The notes under the pieces were generated by a model. The model was not told where the DNA came from, ran no database searches, and was given only the letters and a program-made list of their open reading frames with translations. Of a DNA stretch of 64,000 nt, positions 54,081-62,254 are shown piece after piece; position 1 is the stretch's first letter; each line of letters begins with the position of its first letter. Origin of the DNA: Opitutia bacterium (GTDB lineage: Bacteria; Verrucomicrobiota; Verrucomicrobiia; Opitutales; Opitutaceae); assembly GCA_003142955.1 (NCBI GenBank), contig PLOH01000142.1, positions 38,308-102,307 on the forward strand. The letters are read 5' to 3'. The position numbers and the translations under genes were made by a program.

Positions 54081-55517
54081 ATGAACAGACAATCCCGTCG
54101 GGTGAACAAGCCTGATTCCCAGAATGGATGTTTTTGGCCGGTTCTGCGCCTGACGATGTTGGCGGCCGGCTGGAGCCTGCTGACCGGCTGTTCGACGTAT
54201 CATGCGCAACCGCTTGATCGGGCCGCGGTTGATGCCGCGCTTCAGCCGCCGAAAATCGAGGCAGTGCGAATTGCGGCGGAGAAACTCTATCATCCGCTGC
54301 TGAAGCCGATGGCCATCGATGGCCGGGACGGGTTCACGCCCGATGAGCTCGCGGTCATGGCGGTCATTGTCAGCCCGGGCCTGCGCGCACTGCGGGATCA
54401 GCTCGGCGTGGCTCAGGCGCAGGTCCTGCAGGCTGGCCTGCTGCCCAATCCGCAGCTCGGCTACACCTACGATCAGCAACACGGCAACCATGATCCAACG
54501 TTGGTGAACGGCAACAGTCTCGGCCTTGATTGGGAGGTCACCGCGCTCCTCGGCTACCGCGATCGCGTCGCGAGTGCGAAATCCACGGCGGCAGCGCTGG
54601 ATCTGGGCATCGCATGGCGGGAATGGCAGGTGGCTCAGGAGGCACGGCTTAGCGCCTTTCGCCTTCTTTCGCTCGAAGGGCGCCTGACGTTCGCCCGGGA
54701 AACGGAGCGCGAACGCGCGGACGTCCTCGCGCTGGCGAAAAAGGCCTTTGCGCTCGGTGCCATGACCACGTCCGATCTCGCGGCGGCGACCGAAGCGTGG
54801 AGCACGACGCAGGACGCCCGGTTCGCGCTGGAACAGGAGCTGACGGCACAGCGGCTGGCCCTCAATCTCGCGCTCGGTCAGCCGGCGGACCAGCCGGTCA
54901 TGCTCAAAGCCGGGGCGGGCTTCCCCGAGTTGCCGCCGGGCTCCGACAATGCCGCGAGTCTCCTCGATGGATTGGAACAACGGCGGCTCGATCTCGTCGC
55001 CCTGGCCATCGGCTACCAAAGTGCGGAAGCATCGCTGCGCGCGGCGGTGAAGGCGCAATTTCCGCGGATCGGCCTCAGCTTTGGAAAGGCGCGCGACACG
55101 TCCGATGTGCACATGCGCAGCTTCGGCTTGACCGTCGACCTGCCGTTCTTCGATCGCAACCAGGGCCAGATCGCCCTTGGTTCGGCGACCCGCCAGCAAC
55201 TATTTGACGAATACGTGGCACGGGTGGCGGAAGCGCGCGCCGACGTGATGAGGATTCTGTCCGACCTCGCGATTCTCCGCACCCAGCTTCAGACGATCGA
55301 CGCCGGGCTGCCGGAACTCGATCGGCTCGGTGCCGCGCTTGACCAGGCGATGCAATCGCGCAACGCCGACGCGGCGGCCTGGCGCGACGCCCACGGCACG
55401 CTGCTCACGCGCCGGGCCGAACGGGCGAAAATGCAGGAGGACATCCTTGAACTCGGTGTTGCCCTGGAAATCGCCACCGGCCGGCCGCTGCTGGCGACCG
55501 CGGTCGGAGATCATTGA
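54081..55517 (+). CDS. TolC-family outer membrane efflux lipoprotein
   Basis: A 478-residue outer-membrane channel for the RND pump encoded downstream. A lipobox LLTGCS (Cys about 46) ends a long N-terminal signal region, so it is probably lipid-anchored like OprM or CusC. Two copies of the alpha-helical repeat follow: PGLRALRDQLGVAQAQVLQA, LLPNPQLGYTYD and later KAQFPRIGLSFGKARD. Coiled-coil segments (AWREWQVAQEARLSAFRLLS, AEASLRAA) fit TolC. MFP (55730) and RND (56827) genes follow on the same strand. A REP pair lies 27 bases upstream. Confidence 0.88.
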   Translation: MNRQSRRVNKPDSQNGCFWPVLRLTMLAAGWSLLTGCSTYHAQPLDRAAVDAALQPPKIEAVRIAAEKLYHPLLKPMAIDGRDGFTPDELAVMAVIVSPGLRALRDQLGVAQAQVLQAGLLPNPQLGYTYDQQHGNHDPTLVNGNSLGLDWEVTALLGYRDRVASAKSTAAALDLGIAWREWQVAQEARLSAFRLLSLEGRLTFARETERERADVLALAKKAFALGAMTTSDLAAATEAWSTTQDARFALEQELTAQRLALNLALGQPADQPVMLKAGAGFPELPPGSDNAASLLDGLEQRRLDLVALAIGYQSAEASLRAAVKAQFPRIGLSFGKARDTSDVHMRSFGLTVDLPFFDRNQGQIALGSATRQQLFDEYVARVAEARADVMRILSDLAILRTQLQTIDAGLPELDRLGAALDQAMQSRNADAAAWRDAHGTLLTRRAERAKMQEDILELGVALEIATGRPLLATAVGDH

Positions 55518-55595
55518 GCGTTGCATAACGAAGTGACAAACAAAGGTGACGCGCGTTGTCCCCAACGCGCCCTGATCTGCATCGATTCCGTTGAT

Positions 55596-55697
55596 GTAGG
55601 GTCGCCGCTCGTCGGCGGACCTGATCCCCCTGGACGATTGGCCCGGCGACCCAGCCTTCGCCAAGGCTACGGCGGGCAGGCCAAGCGCCGGCCCTAC
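55596..55697. repeat. REP pair (GTAGGGYCGSCGCTC family)
   Basis: GTAGGGTCGCCGCTCGTCGG (from 55596) with its own hairpin (CGCCG/CGGCG) faces AAGCGCCGGCCCTAC ending at 55697; the outer GTAGGG and CCCTAC close the pair. It lies inside the 212-base gap between the TolC-type and adaptor genes of one operon. A single relative is at 63791. Confidence 0.65.
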
Positions 55698-55729
55698 GCC
55701 CCAAGATTCACTAGTCTCCGTTCCCCGTC

Positions 55730-56830
55730 ATGAAGAAAATCGTCATCGTCATCGCCGTTCTTGTGCTCGTCGCGATCGGGTGGTTTTTGCTGAAGCACCG
55801 CGGCGCTCCCGACACGGAGGAAGGCGCAGCGCCTGTCGCCACGGTCGAGACCGCGCGGTTAGAACAGCAGGACATCGTCCGAACGATCGAGGCATTTGGC
55901 GTGGTGGCGGCCGCGCCGTCCGGCGAACACGTGATTTCCGCGCCTTACGATTGCGTGATCCGGCAGGTTTTCGTTGGAACGGGCACGCCCGTCGCTGCCG
56001 GCGACGTGCTGATGGAGATCGCGTCGAGCGACGATGCCAGACTCGCCCTGGACTCCGCGCGCGGCGCGCTCGGGCTCGCGACCAAGACGCTCGCGGCAAC
56101 GCAGCAGCGCTACGACTTGAAACTGGCCACGAATCAGGACCTGCTCATGGCGCAGCAGACGGAGCAGGACGCGCGCCTGAAGGCCGCGAGCTACGAAGCG
56201 CGCGGAATCGGCGGGGAGGGCCGGATCACCGCGCCGGTGGCAGGCATCATCAGCAAACTGGAACTTACCGCGGGTGCGCTCGCCCCGCTTGGAACACCGT
56301 TGGTTTCGGTCGCCAACGGCGAGAAGCTGGAGGCGCGTCTCGGCATTGAACCCGCGAATTTGTCCTCGGTCGACGTGGGACGGCCGGTGGTGCTGATCTC
56401 GGCCAACCGGTCGGGGTCCACGCCGGTCTCTTCGACGGTGCGGAGTGTCGGCAAAGGCCTTGATCCCATGACGGGCGCCGCGGAAGTGCGCGTGCCAGTG
56501 CCCATGGGGGCTCCGTTGCTCCTGGGCGAACATGTGCAGGCGTCGGTCGAAGTGGAGAAAAAGGTGAAGGCGCTGGTGGCGCCGCGAAGCGCCGTGCTGC
56601 CCGACGGTGACATCCAAGTGCTCTTCATCGTCAAGAATGGCAAAGCCGTGCGGCATGAGGTGACACTCGGGATCGCGTCGGGCGACCGGGTGGAAGTGAC
56701 CGGCGCCGACCTCCACGCCGGGGACCTGGTGGTGACGCTCGGCAACTACGAACTGACCGATGGCATGGCGGTCCAACCGCAGGGGAAGAACGTGAAGGAA
56801 CCGCGAGGTTCCAGGGAGGGGAAGCCGTGA
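55730..56830 (+). CDS. RND efflux periplasmic adaptor (membrane fusion protein)
   Basis: A 366-residue adaptor that joins the inner-membrane pump to the TolC-type channel. N-terminal anchor IVIVIAVLVLVAIGWFLL; lipoyl-type halves SGEHVISAPYDCVIRQVFVG and EGRITAPVAGIISKLELTAG flank a short coiled coil (SARGALGLATKTLAATQQRY); a beta-barrel domain with RLGIEPANLSSVDVGRPVVL and a C-terminal membrane-proximal domain (HEVTLGIASGDRVEVTG). The stop overlaps the GTG start of the pump gene (GTGA), showing translational coupling. Confidence 0.9.
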   Translation: MKKIVIVIAVLVLVAIGWFLLKHRGAPDTEEGAAPVATVETARLEQQDIVRTIEAFGVVAAAPSGEHVISAPYDCVIRQVFVGTGTPVAAGDVLMEIASSDDARLALDSARGALGLATKTLAATQQRYDLKLATNQDLLMAQQTEQDARLKAASYEARGIGGEGRITAPVAGIISKLELTAGALAPLGTPLVSVANGEKLEARLGIEPANLSSVDVGRPVVLISANRSGSTPVSSTVRSVGKGLDPMTGAAEVRVPVPMGAPLLLGEHVQASVEVEKKVKALVAPRSAVLPDGDIQVLFIVKNGKAVRHEVTLGIASGDRVEVTGADLHAGDLVVTLGNYELTDGMAVQPQGKNVKEPRGSREGKP

Positions 56831-59800
56831 ATTCCGTGGTCTGGGTTCAGGCTCACCGCCGGTCGGTCCTGTTCCTGCTGGCCTTGCTGGTGCTGGGCGG
56901 GATCGTTTCGACCTGGACTTTGCCGGTGGCATTGTTTCCTCAGGTCGATTTTCCACGGGTGGTGATCAGCGTCGATGCCGGCGACCGGCCGGCGGAGCGC
57001 ATGACCACCGAGGTCACGATGCCGGTCGAGGAAGCGGTGCGCGCGGTGCCGGGGTTGCGCAGCATCCGCTCCACGTCGAGTCGTGGCTCCGCGGACATCT
57101 CGGTGAATTTCGACTGGGGGCAGGACATGATTTCCGCGATGCTCCAGGTCGAGTCGGCAATCAACCAGGTGCTGCCCGCGCTGCCGGCCGGCACCACCTT
57201 TGACGTGCGCCGGATGGACCCCACGGTCTTTCCCACGATTGGCTATACGCTGACATCCTCCCAGCAGTCGCTCGTCGAGCTGCGCGACATTGCTTACTAT
57301 CAGCTGCGGCCGCTGCTCTCGACGGTTCCCGGAGTCGCCAAGGTAGCAGTGCTCGGCGGCGCCGAGGCGGAATACCGCGTCACGATCGATCCGGCGCGGC
57401 TCGAAGCTCACGGTCTCACCCTGGCCGATGTATCGAAGGCGCTGTCCGCGGCGAATTCCATCAGCGCGGTGGGCCGGCTCGAAGATCACTACAAACTCTA
57501 CCTTGCGCTCGTGGACAATCGCGTGGCGGATGCCGGGCAGCTCGGCGCCACCATCCTCCAGAAAGGACCGGCGGGCCTGGTGCGCGTCTCCGACATCGCC
57601 ACCGTGGCGCTCGACACCGCGCCCCAATGGATCCGCGTCAACGCCGACGGGAGGGACGCGGTGATCTTCCAGGTTTACCAGCAGCCCGATGCGAACACGG
57701 TGCAGATCGCCCGCGATGTGCAGGCGAAGCTGAAGGCCTACACGCCGCAGCTCCCCCGCGGCGTGACGATTGCGAACTGGTATGACCAGAGTGAGCTGAT
57801 TCTCGCCTCGGCGCGCAGTGTGCGCGACGCCGTTTTCGTCGGCGTGATCCTCGCCGGCGCGGTGCTGCTCCTGTTCCTGCGCAACGGCAAGATCACGCTC
57901 ATCGCGATGGCGTGCGTGCCGGCCACGCTTGCGGCGACGGTCCTGCTGCTCCGGTTGCTGAACAGCAGTTTCAACATCATGACGCTCGGCGGCATGGCGG
58001 CCGCGGTCGGCCTGATCATCGATGACGCGATCGTCATGGTGGAGCACGTGGTCCGCCGGTTGCGCGGCCGGTTGGGCGCAACTCACGGACTCGTCTGGGC
58101 CGCCGCCGCTGAATTCACGCGGCCGCTCATCGGGTCGTCGCTCTCCACGGTCATCGTCTTCGCGCCGCTGGCGTTTCTTTCCGGCGTGACCGGGGCGTTT
58201 TTCAAGGCGCTGTCGCTCACGATGGCGGCGGGCCTGGTGATTTCGTTTCTGATCGCGTGGCTCGCGGTGCCGATTCTTGCCGATCATTTCCTGGACGAGC
58301 AGGACGCCAATCAAAAGGAAGGCGGCCGATTCACCGCACGCGTCCACGGTGGCTACACCCGTCTGCTGCATCGCCTGCTCGCCCGTCCGTCGCTGGTGCT
58401 GTTCGGCGTGGTGCCCCTGCTGCTGGTCGCCTGGCTGTGTTACCGGAACGTCGGCTCCGGTTTCATGCCCTCGATGGATGAAGGCGGATTCATCCTCGAC
58501 TATCGCTCTGCGTCCGGCACCTCGCTGAGCGAGACGGACCGGCTCCTCCGGCAGGTCGAAGCGATCCTGCAGGCGACGCCCGAGGTCGAGACGTACTCGC
58601 GGCGGACCGGCCTGCAGCTTGGCGGCGCCGTGACCGAGGCGAATGAGGGCGACTATTTCATCCGGTTGAAGGCGCCGCCGCGCCGCCCGATCGACGAAGT
58701 CATCGACGATGTGCGCCGCCAGGTGGAGAACCGGGTGCCCGGACTCGAAATCGAGATGGCGCAGTTGATGGAGGACCTGATCGGCGACCTCACGGCCGTA
58801 CCGCAGCCGATCGAAGTGAAGCTCTTCTCGGATGACAGCGCGTTGTTGTCCTCGGTCGCGCCGGCGGTCGCCAAGGCCATCGGCCGGATTCCGGGCGTCG
58901 TGGATGTCAAGGACGGGATTGTTCTCGCCGGGGATGCGCTCATGATCGAGGTGGATCGGGCGAAAGCTGCGCTGGAGGGAATGGACCCCGACGCCGTCAC
59001 CGGGGCCGTTGATGCGTTGTTGAGCGGCGCCACCGCGACGACCAAAATCGAAAGCGGGCCGAAACTGATCGGCATCCGCGCCTGGATTCCCGGACGCGCA
59101 CGGCGCACCGCGGAGGACGCCGCGGCGCTGCGGCTGCGCGCGCCCGACGGACACTTCTTTCCGCTGCAACGCGTCGCCACGCTGGCGACCGTCACCGGCC
59201 AGCCGCAGATCGATCGGGACGACTTGAAACGGATGCTCGCCGTGACCGGCCGCATCAGTGGCCGCGATCTCGGCTCCACGATTCGCGACGTGCAGGCCGT
59301 GCTGAATCAACCCGGCCTCGTGCCGCGCGGGGTCTATTTCACGCTCGGGGGCACCTATGCGGAGCAACAAAAGGCGTTTACGGGCCTGATCGCGGTCTTC
59401 GCCGCGGCGGTGGCGCTCGTTTTCCTGCTCCTCCTGTTTCTCTACGAACGTTTCCGGACGGCGACGGCCATGCTCGCCACCACGCTGCTCGCGCTCTCCG
59501 CCGTGACGATCGGTCTGTGGCTCACGCACACCGAGCTGAACATCTCGTCGATGATGGGCATGACGATGATCGTCGGCATCGCGACGGAGGTGGCGATCTT
59601 CTACGTCTCCGAACTGGTTTCCCTGCCCGACGAGATCGCGCCGCACGAAGCGCTAGTGCAGGCCGGCATCAACCGCATGCGCCCGATTGCGATGACCACT
59701 TTTGCCGCCATTCTCGCCTTGCTTCCGTTGGCTCTGGGCATCGGCGCGGGCTCGGCGATGCAGCAGCCGCTCGCCATCGCGATCATTTCCGGGCTGATTC

Positions 59801-59898
59801 TGCAGATGCCGCTCGTCCTGGTTGTTCTGCCGGTGCTGCTGTCGCGGCGGTCCGGGCGCTTCGGCGGCGCTGCAACCCAAGGTGGCGCCGGTCTGTGA
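56827..59898 (+). CDS. RND efflux permease (HAE/HME-like)
   Basis: Proton-driven inner-membrane pump, 1023 residues, twelve TM segments, two large periplasmic loops. N-terminus RRSVLFLLALLVLGGIVSTW then LPVALFPQVDFPRVVIS is typical. TM4 has the proton-relay Asp pair in AVGLIIDDAIVMVEHVVRR. TM10-12 include MMGMTMIVGIATEVAIFYVS (the usual Lys of this region is replaced by Glu) and AILALLPLALGIGAGSAMQQ. Substrate cannot be named; a small-molecule or metal pump is possible. Starts with GTG. The last codons (GGAGL, stop) lie in a REP unit, so the C-terminal tail was altered by that insertion. Confidence 0.92.
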   Translation: MNSVVWVQAHRRSVLFLLALLVLGGIVSTWTLPVALFPQVDFPRVVISVDAGDRPAERMTTEVTMPVEEAVRAVPGLRSIRSTSSRGSADISVNFDWGQDMISAMLQVESAINQVLPALPAGTTFDVRRMDPTVFPTIGYTLTSSQQSLVELRDIAYYQLRPLLSTVPGVAKVAVLGGAEAEYRVTIDPARLEAHGLTLADVSKALSAANSISAVGRLEDHYKLYLALVDNRVADAGQLGATILQKGPAGLVRVSDIATVALDTAPQWIRVNADGRDAVIFQVYQQPDANTVQIARDVQAKLKAYTPQLPRGVTIANWYDQSELILASARSVRDAVFVGVILAGAVLLLFLRNGKITLIAMACVPATLAATVLLLRLLNSSFNIMTLGGMAAAVGLIIDDAIVMVEHVVRRLRGRLGATHGLVWAAAAEFTRPLIGSSLSTVIVFAPLAFLSGVTGAFFKALSLTMAAGLVISFLIAWLAVPILADHFLDEQDANQKEGGRFTARVHGGYTRLLHRLLARPSLVLFGVVPLLLVAWLCYRNVGSGFMPSMDEGGFILDYRSASGTSLSETDRLLRQVEAILQATPEVETYSRRTGLQLGGAVTEANEGDYFIRLKAPPRRPIDEVIDDVRRQVENRVPGLEIEMAQLMEDLIGDLTAVPQPIEVKLFSDDSALLSSVAPAVAKAIGRIPGVVDVKDGIVLAGDALMIEVDRAKAALEGMDPDAVTGAVDALLSGATATTKIESGPKLIGIRAWIPGRARRTAEDAAALRLRAPDGHFFPLQRVATLATVTGQPQIDRDDLKRMLAVTGRISGRDLGSTIRDVQAVLNQPGLVPRGVYFTLGGTYAEQQKAFTGLIAVFAAAVALVFLLLLFLYERFRTATAMLATTLLALSAVTIGLWLTHTELNISSMMGMTMIVGIATEVAIFYVSELVSLPDEIAPHEALVQAGINRMRPIAMTTFAAILALLPLALGIGAGSAMQQPLAIAIISGLILQMPLVLVVLPVLLSRRSGRFGGAATQGGAGL

Positions 59899-59932
59899 CC
59901 GGCGATTTCGCCAGTCGAAGACTGGCGCTACC
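59882..59932. repeat. REP pair at the 3' end of the RND pump gene
   Basis: GTGGCGCCGGTCTGTGACCG (from 59882) is a hairpin; the second unit, read on the minus strand from 59932, is GGTAGCGCCAGTCTTCGACT, also a hairpin. Each carries the same loop-closing pattern, and the GTAG/GTGG feet point outward. The pump stop codon (TGA 59896-59898) lies inside the first hairpin. Confidence 0.75.
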
Positions 59933-60185
59933 GGGGGCCGGCCCGCTCCCTGGCTTTCGCCTCGAGTTGGGCCCGCAGCACCACCCGGAACATCTGGAGC
60001 GCGAGCCAGAACAACGCCGCCAGGCACGACGCGGTGATGGCGGCCCAGAGCCAGATGAAGAACGGATCGTTCGAAGGCACGTGGGAGCGGAGAATCCAGG
60101 TGAAAAACACGAACACCGCCACAGTCAGGAGGGCGTCGAGCGCGAGCGGCGCGCGTCCAGCGGGCTTTTCTTTGGGCAGGTCCAT
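59928..60185 (-). CDS. Small two-helix membrane protein
   Basis: An 85-residue protein with two hydrophobic segments, LALDALLTVAVFVFFTWILR (about 14-33) and FFIWLWAAITASCLAALFWL (about 42-61), and a basic C-terminal tail (LRAQLEAKARERAGPR). No domain is recognised. Good codon composition and clear TM pattern support a real gene. It is convergent with the RND pump gene and partly overlaps its REP pair. Size and position suggest an accessory or orphan membrane protein. Confidence 0.6.
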   Translation of the reverse strand: MDLPKEKPAGRAPLALDALLTVAVFVFFTWILRSHVPSNDPFFIWLWAAITASCLAALFWLALQMFRVVLRAQLEAKARERAGPR

Positions 60186-60261
60186 GCTGTCGATAAGAGA
60201 ATCAGGGCGGCCGCGTTGTCCAATCGTTTCCGCGGTTCCGAAAAACGGCGGGGCCGTTTTT

Positions 60262-60987
60262 CTACGGCAGGCCGGAGGACCCAGAGCCCGACGGAATGCT
60301 GGTTGGCACGAAGGCCTCCGTGGCGTCGGCGCCGGGGATCGGCCGCATCCGGCCGCCGTGGCGCCGGAAAGCCGCGAGCATGGGGGTGTTGTCGGCTTGG
60401 ACCTGCGCGAAAAGATAGCTCATCCCGCGGGCGCGCGCGATGAGCAGAAGCCGGCGTACCAGCGCCGTGCAGATGCCCAGCCCACGCTTGGTTTCGCGGA
60501 CGACGAATGCCATCTCGGCCGACCGACCGGTGGCATCGAGCAGATAACGGCCGACCGCGTGCAGCACTTCCTCACCGTCGGTCGCCCGCTCAAACACCCC
60601 GAGCGCCACATCGCGCGACTGGTCCACCCCCACTAGACGTTGCGCCCGTTCGTGCGTCATTTCCGAGATCCGGTAGCCATAGCGCTGATGGATGGTCTCA
60701 CCGGTGTGGGAATTGAAGAAGGAGATCAGCCGGCCTTCATCGGCCGGTCCGAGGAGCCGGATGACATGAGAATGCCCGCCGAACTGCACCGCGCGCGGTT
60801 CGAGCAAGGGTGCGTCATCTTGCGGTGGCGGTGCGGGCGGGAAGGCGGTAAGCGGATTGAAACCGGCCGGGGATGCCGCCGCGGAAGCCGCGGCAACGCG
60901 GGCGCGGCGCGCCGATCGGGGAGGCGGGCGGCGTTTTCTGACCACGCGCCGGGCCAGTGGTTCAGGGTCCGGATTTTTATTAGCCAT
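60262..60987 (-). CDS. GNAT acetyltransferase with disordered basic N-terminus
   Basis: A 241-residue protein. Residues 1-65 are low-complexity, first Arg-rich (RRVVRKRRPPPRSARRARV) then Ala/Pro-rich. The rest is a GNAT domain: RLLGPADEGRLISFFNSHTG, HQRYGYRISEMTHERAQRLV, FVVRETKRGLGICTALVRRL (acetyl-CoA loop RETKRGLG) and MLAAFRRHGGRM. The pattern DEGRLISFFNSHT...RY is like the acetyltransferase part of Pat/YfiQ protein lysine acetyltransferases. The substrate is unknown. It is divergent from the AraC gene. Confidence 0.8.
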   Translation of the reverse strand: MANKNPDPEPLARRVVRKRRPPPRSARRARVAAASAAASPAGFNPLTAFPPAPPPQDDAPLLEPRAVQFGGHSHVIRLLGPADEGRLISFFNSHTGETIHQRYGYRISEMTHERAQRLVGVDQSRDVALGVFERATDGEEVLHAVGRYLLDATGRSAEMAFVVRETKRGLGICTALVRRLLLIARARGMSYLFAQVQADNTPMLAAFRRHGGRMRPIPGADATEAFVPTSIPSGSGSSGLP

Positions 60988-61160
60988 TTACCGCGTCCGC
61001 TTAACGAAATCTAAGGCAAGTTAACGCGCTGCAGCGCAATCGTCTGCGCACGCTTTGCGCAAGACTGTGCGGATTCTGGCCGGAGCCCGGGCAATCTTCG
61101 AGCTAAAAACATGATTGGACGTTGCGCGGCGCCGGTGGGTGGAGTTCACTATCCAACGCA

Positions 61161-62075
61161 ATGTCGGATCCTGCTGAAAGTCCCTCCAGACGCAGCCGCG
61201 CGATTGTCGGTCAATTGGCGAGGTCGGAGATTTACCGCGATTACGAGCACGCGTTTCGGGATGCCACGGGTCTCCCGTTGAGCCTGCGGGCGGTGGAGGC
61301 ATTCGATCTGCCGCATCAGGGGGAGCAAAATGAGAATCCGTTTTGCGCGCTGATGGCGACGACCAACCAGAGTTGCGCCGCCTGCCTGCAGTTGCAGCGG
61401 AAGGTCGAGGAGTCCGCCGGACTGGAGCCCGAGACGCTCAAGTGTTTTGCCGGCCTGTGCGACTCCGCGGTGCCGATTCGGGTTGGTGAAGACTTGATCG
61501 CTTTCCTGCAGACTGGGCAGATTTTACTGCATCGGCCCTCGCGGCGGGAGTTTTCCCGCCTGGCGCGGCAGTTGGTCAAATGGGGCGTCGACACGGATTT
61601 GAAGCAGGTGGAGGAGGCGTATTTCCAGACCCGCGTGCTGACCAAAGCCCAGTACGATTCCATCCTTCGTCTCCTGGGTATTTTCGCGCAGCATCTGGCG
61701 GCGCTTAGCAACCAGCTCATCGTGCAGGAAGAGAAATCGGAGTCACCGCAGATTGCGCGGGCCCGGGCTTTCATCGCTGAGCACCAGGAGGATGATCTAT
61801 CGCTGAACGAGGTGGCGAAGGCGGTCAACATGAGCGCGTTCTATTTCTGCAAGATGTTCAAGCAGGCGACCGGACTGACGTTCACGGATTACCTTGCCCG
61901 GATCCGGGTGGAGAAAGTGAAGAACATGTTGCTCGACCCGCACAAACGGATCAGCGAAGTGGCCTTTGCGGCGGGCTTCCAGTCCCTCTCGCAGTTCAAC
62001 CGTGTTTTTCGCAAGGTGGCCGGCGAGGCGCCAACCACCTACCGGGAGCGGATTCACAAGACCGCGGCGGCTTAG
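61161..62075 (+). CDS. AraC-family regulator with PocR sensory domain
   Basis: A 304-residue activator. The N-terminal half has a Cys-rich PocR ligand-binding domain: FCALMATTNQSCAACLQLQR, TLKCFAGLCDSAVPI and FLQTGQILLH. The C-terminal AraC DNA-binding domain (about 205-300) has LSLNEVAKAVNMSAFYFCKM, FKQATGLTFTDYLARIRVEK and ISEVAFAAGFQSLSQFNRVF. PocR controls propanediol use in Salmonella; such domains are widespread with sugar genes in Verrucomicrobiota. The ATG at 61161 was chosen because homology begins there. A GH27 alpha-galactosidase follows on the same strand, the likely target. Confidence 0.92.
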   Translation: MSDPAESPSRRSRAIVGQLARSEIYRDYEHAFRDATGLPLSLRAVEAFDLPHQGEQNENPFCALMATTNQSCAACLQLQRKVEESAGLEPETLKCFAGLCDSAVPIRVGEDLIAFLQTGQILLHRPSRREFSRLARQLVKWGVDTDLKQVEEAYFQTRVLTKAQYDSILRLLGIFAQHLAALSNQLIVQEEKSESPQIARARAFIAEHQEDDLSLNEVAKAVNMSAFYFCKMFKQATGLTFTDYLARIRVEKVKNMLLDPHKRISEVAFAAGFQSLSQFNRVFRKVAGEAPTTYRERIHKTAAA

Positions 62076-62120
62076 CAGCATGGCGGCTTGTCGGACTGTG
62101 GGTCCTCCAAGCTGCCATTT

Positions 62121-62142
62121 GAAAATGGCGTTCGCCATTTTC
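62121..62142. promoter_or_regulatory. Perfect 10-bp palindrome before the alpha-galactosidase gene
   Basis: GAAAATGGCG, two bases TT, CGCCATTTTC. A partly overlapping palindrome CCATTTGAAAATGG precedes it (62116-62129), so two alternative stems share one arm. No T-run follows. It lies between the AraC regulator gene and its presumed target, so it may be an operator or an mRNA switch. Confidence 0.4.
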
Positions 62143-62254
62143 CCGAACCGACTGAAAAACGGCCAGAACCGCGTTGCATGAGGGGCGGGCTTGCGTTCTG
62201 CTCCGGTGGTCCGTCGCGCTTTCCCACAATTCCCAAACCTTGGCGAAATCCCCG

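Noticed and set aside
53286-55199. 637-codon open frame on the minus strand
   Set aside because: Antisense to both the propeller and TolC-type genes and bridges the gap and REP between them; no domain.
56746-59646. 966-codon open frame on the minus strand
   Set aside because: Antisense to the RND pump gene; composition (Arg, His, Asp, Gly) is that of a GC-rich shadow frame.
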